NCBI RefSeq assembly: GCF_018760785.1
Contig: NZ_JAHHZO010000002.1
Span: 434,001-498,000, forward strand
Source: Rhizobium sp. CSW-27
Lineage (GTDB): Bacteria > Pseudomonadota > Alphaproteobacteria > Rhizobiales > Rhizobiaceae
Direction of reading: 5' to 3'
DNA: 64,000 nt
Shown: positions 55,362 to 64,000 of the stretch, piece after piece
Position numbering within the stretch: the stretch's first letter is position 1
Layout of the letters: each line of letters opens with the position of its first letter
Notes under the pieces: model-generated
The model's input: the letters and a program-made list of their open reading frames with translations, nothing else
The model's database searches: none
Told to the model about the DNA's origin: nothing
Program-made: the position numbers and the translations under genes

Positions 55362-56669
55362 TCACTCGCTCATGATCGGGTCAAGGTCACGGTAATCCGG
55401 CAGGCGGCGGTCGATGCCCATGCCATTCCGCATCACGATGCGGTCCGCCTGCGGACGGGAAAGGAATTCGCTCCAGCGGCGCGCCGAAAACAGCACGAGA
55501 TCGGCCGGTGTCCCGGCGCGGATGCGGCCGAGATCCGGACTAGCCAGAATGTCGGCCGGCGTGGTGGTGACGACGCGCGCGGCCTCGTCCAGCGGGTGGT
55601 CGAGGTGCAGGATGCGCACCGCCTCGCGGAACACTTCCACCGCGTCGAGATCGCCATAGGCATAGAAGGGATCGCGCGTGTTGTCGGAGGAGACGGCGGT
55701 CTTCACGCCGGCGGCTGCCAGTTCGTGGAAGAGCGTCACACCCCGCCAGCGCGGCGTGCGCCCGGCATGGCGGTCCTGCAGATACATGTTGCACATCGGC
55801 AGCGAGACGACCGACAGCCCGGCCTCCGCCACCAGATCGATGGTGCGTTTGGCGAGATCGTCGTCCTGTCTCGCCAGCGAGCAGCAATGGCCGACGGTGA
55901 CCGCACCCTCGAAGCCGGTCTTCAGCTTGATTTCGGCAATGGTCTTCAGGGTCAGGACCTGCTTGTCCTCGGTCTCGTCCACATGCAGGTCGATGTCGAG
56001 TCCATTATCGGAGGCTGCCCGAAACAGCGTTTCGAGGATGTTTTCGAAATCCGGCAGGATGCGCGTGGCCCCGCCCAGCAGGCCGCCATGGCGTTTCGTC
56101 ACCGCAACGATGTCACCGAACACGGCGTCGTCCAGCACCGCGTCGAGCGGCAGCAGCGCGACCGCCTGAAGGGCGATCCTGTCCTTCCACTCGTCGCGGA
56201 TTTCGGAAAACACCTCGAAGGAAATGCGGTGCTGCGGCGGAATGCTGTCAAGATGCGTGCGGATCAGGCTGGTGCCGTGGGCATAGGCGGTCTTCAGCGA
56301 GAATTCCATGCGCGCCCGCACGTCGTCCGCCGACCATCGGGCGGTGCGATCCGCACTGACATTTTCCAGCGCGCCCATGAAGGTGCCGTCCGGATTGCGG
56401 CGACGCTCCCAGATATGGCCCTTGTCGAGATGGGTGTGCATGTCGACGAAACAGGGCCAGACCATGCCGTCGCGCAGATCGGTGCGCGGCAGGGCGGCGG
56501 GCGCCGTGCCGGGCGCCAGAATGGCATCGATGCGGCCGTTGGCAATCACCAGATCGGCGGCAACGAGGCCTTCCTTCGCCGGTGCCACAAAGCCTTCCAC
56601 GGCAATGGCGGGCAGGGTGGCATTGGCAAGAACGAAGTGCGGGGCCTTCGGAAGATCGGCGAATTCCAT
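55362..56669 (-). CDS. Amidohydrolase, cytosine-deaminase-like
   Basis: 435 residues, metal-dependent hydrolase. Metal-binding HTH at H78/H80 (DMHTHLDKGH), RTHLDS, H229 with E232 (DLHVDETED), H261 (VGHCCSL), and D329 (SSDNTRDPFYAYGD). This motif order matches cytosine/isoguanine deaminases and related N-heterocycle hydrolases. Start ATG 56669 overlaps the permease stop by one base. Substrate unknown. Confidence 0.88.
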   Translation of the reverse strand: MEFADLPKAPHFVLANATLPAIAVEGFVAPAKEGLVAADLVIANGRIDAILAPGTAPAALPRTDLRDGMVWPCFVDMHTHLDKGHIWERRRNPDGTFMGALENVSADRTARWSADDVRARMEFSLKTAYAHGTSLIRTHLDSIPPQHRISFEVFSEIRDEWKDRIALQAVALLPLDAVLDDAVFGDIVAVTKRHGGLLGGATRILPDFENILETLFRAASDNGLDIDLHVDETEDKQVLTLKTIAEIKLKTGFEGAVTVGHCCSLARQDDDLAKRTIDLVAEAGLSVVSLPMCNMYLQDRHAGRTPRWRGVTLFHELAAAGVKTAVSSDNTRDPFYAYGDLDAVEVFREAVRILHLDHPLDEAARVVTTTPADILASPDLGRIRAGTPADLVLFSARRWSEFLSRPQADRIVMRNGMGIDRRLPDYRDLDPIMSE

Positions 56670-57499
56670 CAGTTTTCTCTCCGGACGCTGCTTTCGTGCC
56701 AGCGGTGCAGTCCAAGCCAGGCAATGAAGGAGGTGATGCCGAAGATCACCACGCCAAGCGCCGAGAGCAGCACGAGGGCGGCAAACAGGCGCGGGATGTT
56801 CAGCCGGTACTGTGCTTCGAGCAGGCGGAAGGCGAGGCCGGACCCGGCGCCGGCGGAGCCGGCCGCAAATTCCGCCACCACGGCGGCAATCAGCGACAGT
56901 CCGCCGCCGATCCTGAGCCCCGTCATGAAATAGGGCAGGGAGGCCGGAAGCTTCAGGTAGATCAGCGTCTGCCAGCGTGAGGCGCCATAGAGATCGAACA
57001 GGTTCAGCAGGTTGTGGTCGACGCTCTTCAACCCCTGCACCATGTTGGAAAGAATGGGGAAGAAAGCGACGAGGAAGGCGCAGATCAGCAGCGCCACCTG
57101 GGTGGTCGGCGCATAGATGAGGATCAGCGGTGCGATCGCCACGATCGGCGTGACCTGCAGGATGACGGCGATCGGATAAAAGGCCGTCTCGATCCATTTC
57201 GACTGGACGAGGAAGATGGCGATGCCGACGCCGCCGAGGAGCGCAAGGCCGAGGGCGGCCATGGTGATCTGCGTGGTCACCCACAGCGCCGGTGCAAGCG
57301 TGCCCCAGTCGGTCACCAGCGATCGCGCGACGGCGGCCGGGCCGGGCAGGATATATTGCGGCACGCCGGTGGCCGTGACCAGCCCCTGCCAGATCAGCAC
57401 CAGCGCCACGACGACGAGGATCGGGATCAGGATGCGCAGCAGCGTTTCGCGGTTTTTCGCGGCGGAAGCGGCGGTCGGGAGGGGAGAGGCCGTGCTCAT
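56669..57499 (-). CDS. ABC transporter permease (SsuC/NitT/TauT type)
   Basis: 276 residues, BPD_transp_1 fold, six helices; the coupling-loop segment is DLYGASRWQTLIYLKLPASLPYFMTGLRIG. Takes up small organic compounds such as sulfonates, nitrate or pyrimidines in the family. Its ATG overlaps the ATPase stop by one base. Confidence 0.92.
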   Translation of the reverse strand: MSTASPLPTAASAAKNRETLLRILIPILVVVALVLIWQGLVTATGVPQYILPGPAAVARSLVTDWGTLAPALWVTTQITMAALGLALLGGVGIAIFLVQSKWIETAFYPIAVILQVTPIVAIAPLILIYAPTTQVALLICAFLVAFFPILSNMVQGLKSVDHNLLNLFDLYGASRWQTLIYLKLPASLPYFMTGLRIGGGLSLIAAVVAEFAAGSAGAGSGLAFRLLEAQYRLNIPRLFAALVLLSALGVVIFGITSFIAWLGLHRWHESSVRREN

Positions 57500-58320
57500 C
57501 AGTGCATCTCCATGGCTTCGCCGCCCATGGCGTCGAGAAGGGCGGCCGAGACCTTTTCGCAGGCGGCGCGATAGTCTTCCGAGGCGCGGTACAGAGGCCC
57601 CCGTTCGAGGCTCGTCTCCAACGGAAAATCCGCATGCACGCGGCCGGGCCTTGCCTTCATCACCACGATGCGGTTGGAGAGATAGGCGCTCTCGAACACC
57701 GAATGGGTGACGAAGATCACGGTGATGCCCGTCTCCCGCCACAGGCGCAAAACGTCGTCGTTCAGCTTCTGGCGGGTGATCTCGTCGAGCGCCGCAAAGG
57801 GCTCGTCCATCAATAGCAGCTTCGGCTTCGTCACCAGCGCACGGGCAATCGAGACGCGCATCTTCATGCCGCCGGACAGTTCGCGCGGATAGGCCTCCGC
57901 AAAATCCTTCAGTCCCACGGTGTCCAGACAGGTCATGATGGTGTCGCGCGCCGCCGTCTTGGAGATGCCCTTCAGGCGCAGCGGCAGGTAGACATTGCCG
58001 AACACCGTCTGCCAGGGCATCAGCGTCGGCTCCTGGAACACGAAGGAGATGTCGCCCTCCGGCAGGCCCCTGGCGTTGATGCGCGAGGCCGGCCAGTCGA
58101 TGGTGCCGGCGGTGACATCGCCAAGGCCCGCGATGATCCTCAGCGCCGTGGACTTGCCGCAGCCGGAGGGGCCGAGCAGGCTGACGAATTCGCCGCCCTC
58201 GACGGTCAGCGACATGTCGGACAGTGCCAGCGTGCCGCTGGAAAAGCTTTTCGACACGTTGGACATCACCACCAGCGGGCGCCTGGGGGATGGGGAGGGT
58301 GGAGTGTCTGTCGTGTTCAT
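57499..58320 (-). CDS. ABC transporter ATPase (SsuB/NitT/TauT type)
   Basis: 273 residues. Walker A GPSGCGKST near 50-58, signature LSGGMKMRVSIARAL, Walker B LLLMDEPFAALDE. ATG 58320 directly follows a TTG in frame. It leads a tight four-gene run: ATPase, permease, amidohydrolase, FAD oxidoreductase. Confidence 0.93.
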   Translation of the reverse strand: MNTTDTPPSPSPRRPLVVMSNVSKSFSSGTLALSDMSLTVEGGEFVSLLGPSGCGKSTALRIIAGLGDVTAGTIDWPASRINARGLPEGDISFVFQEPTLMPWQTVFGNVYLPLRLKGISKTAARDTIMTCLDTVGLKDFAEAYPRELSGGMKMRVSIARALVTKPKLLLMDEPFAALDEITRQKLNDDVLRLWRETGITVIFVTHSVFESAYLSNRIVVMKARPGRVHADFPLETSLERGPLYRASEDYRAACEKVSAALLDAMGGEAMEMH

Positions 58321-58396
58321 CAAAGGCCTTACGGTTTTCAGTCACAGGGGCCGGTGCGGCAGTTACGGCCACGCCGCGGTTTGCCCCTCACCCTAA

Positions 58397-58589
58397 GCCT
58401 CTCCCCGTAGGACGGGGGGAGGGGACATCATTGGCACGCTGAAGCGAAGTTGGAAGACATGAGGTCCCTGAAGGATATGGGGTACTCCCCCGGGGCTTCA
58501 GCAGAACACCGCCTCTGGCCTGTCGCACCGTCAATCTCCGCTCGAAGCGAGAGCGTGGCAGTGAAACCCCTCCCCCTTGTGGGGAGGGG
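58397..58589. repeat. Two GC-rich palindromes between ATPase and binding protein genes
   Basis: CCTCTCCCC...GGGGAGGGG-like palindrome at 58397-58423, and a perfect CCCCTCCCC/GGGGAGGGG with CTTGT loop at 58567-58589. The second has the same stem as 35700-35722. They separate the binding-protein gene from the rest of the cluster. Confidence 0.6.
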
Positions 58590-58598
58590 ACTTCATCC

Positions 58599-59615
58599 CT
58601 ATTTCTTCAGCGCCATGCCCACGCCCTTGCAGACGAACTGGGTGGTGTAGGCCTTCTTGTAGTCGAGATCCTTCGGCTCCACGCCGATGGACACCATTTC
58701 CTCGAAGAACTGCTTGTAGCGCGCGTCGGTGATGCAGCCGATGCCCTTTGCCAGCGCATCGCCGGACTCCACGATGCCGTATTCCTTCATCTTGGCGATG
58801 GAATAGGCGATCTGGCCATCCGTCATCTCCGGATTGTCCTTCTTGATCAGCGCGTTGGCCTTGGCATTGTCGCCGTAGAGATAGTTGTACCAGCCCTCGA
58901 TCGAGGCATCGACGAAGCGCTGGACGACATCCGGCTTGCTATCCACCATCTTCTGCGTAGTGGTGATCATGGTGGAGTAGGGGCTGTAGCCGGCATCGGC
59001 CAGCAGGAAGACCTTCGGCGCCCAGCCGGCCTGCTTCTCGATCTCGTAGGGCTCGGAGGTGAGGTAGCCCTGCTGCGCGGACTTCTTGTCGGCGATGAAG
59101 GGGGCCGGGTTGAAGGTATAGGGCTTGTATTGCTCTTCCTTGAAGCCCTTGAAGTTCTTCTTCATCCATTCGAAGTAGGTGACGTAGCCTTCCTTGCCCA
59201 TGAAGATGGTGTCGAGCTTGGCGAGATCGCCGAAGCTGTCGACGCCGACATCCGGATGCGCCAGCAGAACCTGCGGGTCCTTCTGGAAGATAGAGGCGAC
59301 GGACAGGATCGGAATGCCTTGCTTGACGGCATCCATGTCGCCCAGCGGGCCGCCCATGTAGAAATCCACCTTGCCGGCGATCAGCAGCGACCGGTTGGCG
59401 GCGTTCGGGCCGCCCTGAACGATCGTAACCTTCAGCCCGTATTTCTCATAGGTGCCGTCGGCCACGGCCTGGTAGAAGCCGCCATGCTCCGCCTGGGCCA
59501 GCCAGTTGGTGCCGTAGGAAACCTCATCGAGCGCCTCTGCCGAACCGGCGGCGGCAAGGCCGATGGCAAGCGCCAGGCCTGCCAGATATGCGTGTGTCTT
59601 TCGCAGCTGTTCCAT
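58599..59615 (-). CDS. ABC transporter substrate-binding protein, NMT1/SsuA type
   Basis: 338 residues. Signal peptide ~1-29 (AAAGSAEA), NMT1/THI5-like domain: VSYGTNWLAQAEHGGFYQAVADGTYEKYGLKVTIVQGGP, VDFYMGGPLGDMDAVKQG. NMT1 relatives bind pyrimidine or sulfonate-like ligands. ATG 59615 is preferred to ORF-extending upstream codons because GGGAA lies 6 nt before. Divergent from the LysR gene. Confidence 0.9.
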   Translation of the reverse strand: MEQLRKTHAYLAGLALAIGLAAAGSAEALDEVSYGTNWLAQAEHGGFYQAVADGTYEKYGLKVTIVQGGPNAANRSLLIAGKVDFYMGGPLGDMDAVKQGIPILSVASIFQKDPQVLLAHPDVGVDSFGDLAKLDTIFMGKEGYVTYFEWMKKNFKGFKEEQYKPYTFNPAPFIADKKSAQQGYLTSEPYEIEKQAGWAPKVFLLADAGYSPYSTMITTTQKMVDSKPDVVQRFVDASIEGWYNYLYGDNAKANALIKKDNPEMTDGQIAYSIAKMKEYGIVESGDALAKGIGCITDARYKQFFEEMVSIGVEPKDLDYKKAYTTQFVCKGVGMALKK

Positions 59616-59680
59616 CCGACCGTTCCCTTGTTGTGGTGTGGCGCTTTCCCGCGCCATGCCTTTTTTCCATTTCAGCCATT

Positions 59681-59700
59681 GCTTTTGCGCTTTGAAAAGC
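59681..59700. promoter_or_regulatory. Candidate LysR operator
   Basis: GCTTTT-N8-AAAAGC (59681-59686 with 59695-59700), a 20-bp interrupted palindrome in the 181-nt divergent region between the binding-protein gene and the LysR gene. Confidence 0.4.
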
Positions 59701-59796
59701 ATCAAAATTCGCACGGATTGATGCCTTTCAGGCAGCGCTGGCCGCAAACTTGCATAAAGTGTGCGCCATGAACAAAATTTAAGCAATGGTCTTCCG

Positions 59797-60762
59797 ATGC
59801 TCCATTCCCGCAAGCTTCAGTATATCGACGAAATTGCCCGCTGCGGCTCCATCCGCAAGGCGGCGGCGCGGCTGAACGTGGCCTCCTCCGCGATCAACCG
59901 CCAGATTCTCGCGCTCGAGGAGGAGCTCGGCGTGCCGATCTTCGAGCGCATGCCACGCGGCCTGCGCCTGACTGCGGCGGGTGAACTGTGCATCGAGCAT
60001 ATCCGCGAGGTGCTGAAGGCCTATGACAAGCTGGAAACCCGGGTCCGGGGGCTGAAGATGCCGCAGGCCGGCCGCGTCTCGATGGTGTCCACGGTCGGTC
60101 TTGCCGCCGGGCCGATGCCGGAAATCGTGGCGCGTTTCGTGGAGCGGCATCCGCGCATCCGCATCCAGCTCGCCATCGATGGCGCCACCACCACGGCCAA
60201 TCCGGTGCTGTCGGGCGAGGTGGAGATCGGCATCGGCTTCAACATCCCGGCAACTCCCGGCCTCAGGACGCTGGCGAGCTTCGACATTCCGATCGGCGTC
60301 GTGCTGCCGCCCGATCACCGGCTGGCAGCGGAAGGCGGGCCTGTCGATCTTGCCAAGGTGGTGCAGGAGCCGCTGGTGCTCGCCCAGCCCGGCATGAGCC
60401 TGCGCACCATGATCAACCTCATTCTGGCGCCGCTGCCGGTGCCGGTGGAGCCGGTGGTGGAAACCGGCGCGCCGGAAACGCTGCGCCATCTGGTCAAGCG
60501 CGGCACGGGCCTCACCTTTCTCAATCCGCTCGACGTGCTGGGGGAATGCCGTCGCGGCGAACTCGTCTTCCGGCCTCTGTCGGAACCCTATCGCCGCCAC
60601 CAGCCGATGAAGATCTTTACCCGGGCGCGCGCCACGCTCGACGCGGCGGCCAGCCTGTTCGTCGAATTCCTGCTGACCGAACTCGGCCAGCTGGTGGCGG
60701 AACTGGAGGCGAAAGGGCATGTGCCTCGCCAGACGGGCACGGCAGCCATCGGCCGCGAATAG
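59797..60762 (+). CDS. LysR-family transcriptional regulator
   Basis: 321 residues. N-terminal HTH: LQYIDEIARCGSIRKAAARLNVASSAINRQILALEEELGVPIFER. The C-terminal domain has the LysR substrate fold. Divergence from the ABC binding protein suggests it controls the transport and hydrolysis cluster, with the cluster substrate or a product as coinducer. ATG 59797 is chosen over 59761. Confidence 0.9.
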   Translation: MLHSRKLQYIDEIARCGSIRKAAARLNVASSAINRQILALEEELGVPIFERMPRGLRLTAAGELCIEHIREVLKAYDKLETRVRGLKMPQAGRVSMVSTVGLAAGPMPEIVARFVERHPRIRIQLAIDGATTTANPVLSGEVEIGIGFNIPATPGLRTLASFDIPIGVVLPPDHRLAAEGGPVDLAKVVQEPLVLAQPGMSLRTMINLILAPLPVPVEPVVETGAPETLRHLVKRGTGLTFLNPLDVLGECRRGELVFRPLSEPYRRHQPMKIFTRARATLDAAASLFVEFLLTELGQLVAELEAKGHVPRQTGTAAIGRE

Positions 60763-60802
60763 TGACCGATGGCTGCCGCATGTCGTCGGGCCATGGCCGG
60801 CT

Positions 60803-61612
60803 TCAGCGGCTGTAGAGGTTGGAGAGCGGATAGCGTTCCAGATCGCGCAGCAGTTCGATGAAGCCGGCCACCTGATGGCGGCAGATGGCCTCGCCCTTTT
60901 CGGAGGTGCCGGCGCTGGCATTGCCCACCACCCCATGCGGGTTGAGATCGTGGGCGATCCAGGCGAGCGCATGCGGCGGCAGCGGCTGCAGGAATCGGGA
61001 TTGCGCCTTCATCTCCTCTGCCCGCGAGCGGAAATCCTCGGCCTTGTCCATCCGCACCAGCTCGGGGCGGAAATGCAGCATCAGCGAGGTTTCCACCTCG
61101 CCGCCATGGATGCCGAAGGCCTGCTCATGCGCGCTGATCATGCCCTCCGGGTGCCCGAAGCGCGCCCATTGGGTGGCGACCACGGCCATGCCGAACCGCA
61201 CGCGGATCTCGCGCGCCACGATGTTCATGATGTCGAGATTGCCGCCGTGCGAATTGACGATCACCATCTTGCGAAGGCCCGCTTCCGCCACCTTGCTGCC
61301 AATCGCCGTCCAGGCCGGGATCAGGATGTCGGCGCCGAGCGAAAGCGTGCCGGGGCCATAGATGTGTTCGTTCGCCTTGCCGATCTCCTGGGTGGGCAGC
61401 ACCAGGATGTCGAGATCGTCCGGCAATTGCCGCTGCAGTTCCGTGAGCATGCCGTTGGCGATGGCAACGTCGGTGGCGATCGGCAGATGGGGTCCGTGCT
61501 GCTCGGTTGAGGCGATCGGCAGAACCGCGATCGTGCGGTCGGGCGACAGCGCGGCGAAATCATGCGTGTTGAGTTCGTTCCAGTAAAACGGCTTGCGCGG
61601 TGCCTCAACCAT
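60803..61612 (-). CDS. Creatininase-family amidohydrolase
   Basis: 269 residues. Signatures: STEQHGPHLPIATDVAIA (E37, H39, D48 as metal ligands), IVNSHGGN (H122), and HGGEVETSLML (E172). Creatininase opens the cyclic amide of creatinine; paralogues act on other lactams. AAGGAG 8 nt upstream fixes ATG 61612. Convergent with the LysR gene. Fits a cyclic amide/urea catabolic cluster. Confidence 0.9.
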   Translation of the reverse strand: MVEAPRKPFYWNELNTHDFAALSPDRTIAVLPIASTEQHGPHLPIATDVAIANGMLTELQRQLPDDLDILVLPTQEIGKANEHIYGPGTLSLGADILIPAWTAIGSKVAEAGLRKMVIVNSHGGNLDIMNIVAREIRVRFGMAVVATQWARFGHPEGMISAHEQAFGIHGGEVETSLMLHFRPELVRMDKAEDFRSRAEEMKAQSRFLQPLPPHALAWIAHDLNPHGVVGNASAGTSEKGEAICRHQVAGFIELLRDLERYPLSNLYSR

Positions 61613-61914
61613 GGTGGTTCTCCTTCTGCGATCACTCCTCGATAAGCCAATCGCAATGATGACGAAAAGCAGCAAATTCCGCGCGGCTTGCTGCCTTTTT
61701 GCGCGCACTTTCCCGGTTTTGCGTGTGTCTTTCTCGAAACGGGAAAAAATCGTGTTTCGCTAAAATTGCCGCCATCCGCTTAAATCCGCTTCAAAAAGAA
61801 GGGGGTTATAGCTCAGTCATGACTGGAGCAGAGGCTCCGGGCGGCTTGCACCAACGGGCCGTTGAACCGAAACGAAACGGCGAAAACGCCGTTCGAGACG
61901 ACAGGGCGAAGACG
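61613..61914. other. Intergenic region, 302 nt
   Basis: Divergent promoter region. A perfect hairpin AACGGCG-AAAA-CGCCGTT at 61876-61893 lies just before the following gene. No gene seen. A tRNA-like string around 61806 does not fold. Confidence 0.5.
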
Positions 61915-62355
61915 ATGAAGACCTCTCTCCTGACTGCCGCGATCCTGGTGCTGGCCGTTTCCGCCACGGGCACGGCCGAGGCCGCCGGCCCCGGAGGCCT
62001 TGCCCGCTCGGCCTTCCACGCCGTCATGCCGCAGACGGCCATCGCCTCCGTGATGCCCGAACAGAAGCCCTACGAGACGGATTATCAGGCGGTCCAGGCG
62101 CTCAATATCGCTGTCAACGAAAGTTTTGGCGCGCTGGACACCTATTTCGACGGTTTTTCCGGCAGCGGGGACGATAGCGGCCGCTGCAGCGACTGTGCCC
62201 GCATCAAGCAGGACGAGATGCTGCGGCGCGGCGCCGCCCGCGACAGCATGCGGATCGGCTATCTGACGGACACCGAAGGCCTGTTTGAGCGGGTTCTTAT
62301 TCTCGAGACCGAAGGCGGAACCCTGGTGCTGGACAATCGGGCGCCGCATATGTGA
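61915..62355 (+). CDS. Degenerate transglutaminase-like cysteine-peptidase relative (exported)
   Basis: 146 residues. Signal peptide ~1-23 (ends AEA). The second half resembles the bacterial transglutaminase-like cysteine peptidase family (BTLCP): C91 in GRCSDC where the family has GDCED, and LVLDN at 138-141. The position of the catalytic histidine (family pattern GHAVL) is occupied by R126 in FERVLIL, so it may be inactive. Two cysteines (C91, C94) are close together. Confidence 0.5.
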   Translation: MKTSLLTAAILVLAVSATGTAEAAGPGGLARSAFHAVMPQTAIASVMPEQKPYETDYQAVQALNIAVNESFGALDTYFDGFSGSGDDSGRCSDCARIKQDEMLRRGAARDSMRIGYLTDTEGLFERVLILETEGGTLVLDNRAPHM

Positions 62356-62382
62356 GCAGGCGCCGAACGGGCGCCCCGCCTG

Positions 62383-63282
62383 TCAGGTCGGCTTCCAGCG
62401 TTCGGCAATCGCGATGCCGCCGAGCGCCAGCACCAGTGCGACGATGTGGAAAAGACGCAGGTCTTCCCCGATGATCAGCACCGAGAGCAGCGTGCCGAAG
62501 ACCGGCACGAGGTTGATGAACAGTCCGGCCCGATTCGCGCCAATGTGGATGATGCCCTGCACGTAGAAGATCTGCGCCACCAGCGAGGCGAAGATGGCCG
62601 TGTAGAGAACGGCGATCCAGCCCGGCGCATCCGGCCACATCATCGTGCCGCGACTGTATTCCCAGCCCACCAGCGGCAGGGTGCAGATCATTGCGGCGAG
62701 CGCCGGGATCGCCATCAGCGTGCGCCAGTCCACCGGCGGGCGCCAGCGCAGCGCGATCGTATAGGCGGCATAGGCGGCGACCGCGATCAGCATCAGCCCG
62801 TCGCCGAAATTCACCGATAGCGCGAGAAGCGTCCCAAGGTCGCCATGCGAGGCCGTCAGCGCCACGCCGATCAGTGTCAGAGAAAAGCCAAGAACCTGCG
62901 CTAGCGAGACGCGAATGCGAAACAGGATGAAATTGGCAAGGAAAATCAGGAAGGGAATGCCGGCCTGCTCGATCGTCACGTTGATTGCGGTGGTGTAGTG
63001 CACGGCGCTGTAGAGCAGCACGTTGAAGGTGGTGTAGCCCACCGCGCCGAGGAAGATCAGCACCGGCAGGTGCGTCTTGGCCACCGGCCAGTCGCGCTTC
63101 AGCTGCGGCAGGGAAATGGCGAAGATGATGGCGCAGGCGAAGATCCAGCGCCACAGCGTCAGCATCATCGGGCTCACGTGGCCGACGGCAAGCTTGCCCA
63201 CCACGGCGTTTCCACCCCAGCAGAGCGTGGCGACGATCAGGTAGAAATAGGCTTTGACGTGCAAGGCGTCCCTCCCGGACAT
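62383..63282 (-). CDS. EamA/DMT-family transporter
   Basis: 299 residues, ten predicted helices in two EamA repeats (FYLIVATLCWGGNAVVGKLAVGH at ~12-35 starts the first; DAPGWIAVLYTAIFASLVAQIFY the second). Substrate unknown; exports amino acids or metabolites in relatives. ATG 63282 begins just before the first helix. It is divergent from purA. Confidence 0.88.
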   Translation of the reverse strand: MSGRDALHVKAYFYLIVATLCWGGNAVVGKLAVGHVSPMMLTLWRWIFACAIIFAISLPQLKRDWPVAKTHLPVLIFLGAVGYTTFNVLLYSAVHYTTAINVTIEQAGIPFLIFLANFILFRIRVSLAQVLGFSLTLIGVALTASHGDLGTLLALSVNFGDGLMLIAVAAYAAYTIALRWRPPVDWRTLMAIPALAAMICTLPLVGWEYSRGTMMWPDAPGWIAVLYTAIFASLVAQIFYVQGIIHIGANRAGLFINLVPVFGTLLSVLIIGEDLRLFHIVALVLALGGIAIAERWKPT

Positions 63283-63464
63283 GACGCGGAAGTCCGTTGG
63301 CCTCCGGTCGTTTTGTTGCCGCAATAAACGCTGATGTGCGGGCCTGTCACGCAAAAATGGCCGAAAAGGTCACAAACGGGTCGCATTCCCGCAAATGACA
63401 CAGTATAGATGCGCCGGTTTGGGCGGGTGCCAGAGGCCTCGCGACGGAGCAGGAAAGCTAAGAT

Positions 63465-64000
63465 ATGACGAATGTCGTGGTAGTCGGTTCGCAATGGGGT
63501 GACGAGGGCAAGGGCAAGATTGTCGACTGGCTCTCCGAGCGCGCCGATATCGTGGTGCGTTTCCAGGGCGGCCACAATGCCGGCCACACCCTGGTCATCG
63601 ATGGCGTGAGCTACAAGCTCTCGCTTCTGCCGTCGGGCGTCGTGCGCCCCGGCAAGATGGCCGTGATCGGCAATGGCGTGGTCGTCGATCCGCATGCGCT
63701 GATCGCCGAAATCGGCCGCCTGAAGGATCAGGGTGTCGAGGTGACGCCGGCCAACCTGCGCATTGCCGAAAATGCCACGCTGATTCTGTCGCTGCACCGC
63801 GAGCTGGACGGCATGCGTGAAGACGCCGCCACCAACAGCGGCACCAAGATCGGCACCACCCGTCGCGGCATCGGCCCGGCCTATGAGGACAAGGTCGGCC
63901 GCCGCGCCATCCGCGTCATGGATCTTGCCGATCTCGATGCGCTGGAAGGCAAGGTCGAGCGCATCCTCACCCACCACAACGCCCTGCGCCGCGGCTTCGG
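63465..64000 (+). CDS. purA: Adenylosuccinate synthetase PurA (cut by window edge)
   Basis: The first 178 codons. GTP-binding GDEGKGK at 12-18, [31 protein letters not shown]. Converts IMP to adenylosuccinate. AGGAAAG ribosome site before ATG 63465. The rest lies beyond the window. Confidence 0.96.
   Translation, partial: MTNVVVVGSQWGDEGKGKIVDWLSERADIVVRFQGGHNAGHTLVIDGVSYKLSLLPSGVVRPGKMAVIGNGVVVDPHALIAEIGRLKDQGVEVTPANLRIAENATLILSLHRELDGMREDAATNSGTKIGTTRRGIGPAYEDKVGRRAIRVMDLADLDALEGKVERILTHHNALRRGF

Noticed and set aside
61806..61835. Start of a tRNA gene (TTATAGCTCAGT string)
   Set aside because: No D-arm, anticodon or T-arm pairing follows, and the 3' end lacks an acceptor partner.

Overview
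The window is a GC-rich, gene-dense chromosomal segment of an alphaproteobacterium, almost certainly order Rhizobiales and most likely family Rhizobiaceae (Rhizobium, Agrobacterium, Ensifer or Shinella type). The evidence is the block ruvB-ybgC-tolQRAB-pal-cpoB-tilS-ftsH-glmM, an alphaproteobacterial serC leader RNA before serC-serA, an Omp25/31-like barrel, a rhizobial heme-uptake locus, and dispersed GC-rich palindromes typical of this group. Genus cannot be fixed from the sequence alone.

Layout. 1-2.0 kb: end of a VapBC-type toxin-antitoxin pair directly coupled to ruvB, then a Nudix hydrolase. 2.0-11.7 kb: cell-envelope block ybgC, tolQ, tolR, tolA, tolB, pal, cpoB, then tilS and ftsH. 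11.9-20.5 kb: glmM, an outer-membrane barrel, a DoxX protein, serC-serA with its leader RNA, a Tim44-like protein and small hypotheticals. 20.5-26.4 kb: MscS-type channel, mnmA, tRNA-Met(CAT), a small XRE regulator, a PfkB kinase and a tandem universal stress protein; FNR/FixK-like boxes lie in front of the last two and before doxX/serC. 26.5-33.6 kb (minus strand): a chemoreceptor, a glycerophosphodiesterase and a four-gene siderophore ABC importer, with a divergent exported esterase at 33.8 kb. 34.8-42.0 kb: SDR, type II NADH dehydrogenase, two tandem 24-residue membrane microproteins, treY and small stress-type proteins. 42.0-45.8 kb: heme locus, hmuQ-hutX divergent from hmuTUV. 45.8-53.5 kb: DUF454 protein, galE, ung, an MhqO/MhqD-like pair, a RidA protein, an atypical pyruvate kinase, a lytic transglycosylase lipoprotein and a quinone reductase. 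53.9-61.6 kb: a catabolic and transport cluster (FAD oxidoreductase, cytosine-deaminase-like amidohydrolase, NMT1/SsuA-type ABC importer, LysR regulator, creatininase-family hydrolase). 61.9-64.0 kb: a degenerate cysteine-peptidase relative, an EamA transporter, and the start of purA, cut by the window edge.

How the genes work together. Housekeeping modules (DNA repair, Tol-Pal envelope integrity, tRNA modification, serine and purine synthesis) alternate with accessory modules for iron (siderophore and heme import), oxygen-limited or stress survival (PfkB, Usp, DoxX under candidate FNR/FixK boxes), quinone/electrophile defence (MhqO/D, flavodoxin-fold reductase), and uptake plus hydrolysis of an unidentified nitrogenous compound. 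There is no CRISPR array, integrase, transposase or prophage. The least-explained items are the N-heterocycle cluster, the tandem microproteins, the pyruvate kinase lacking its C-terminal domain, and the toxin-antitoxin pair fused into the ruv transcription unit.
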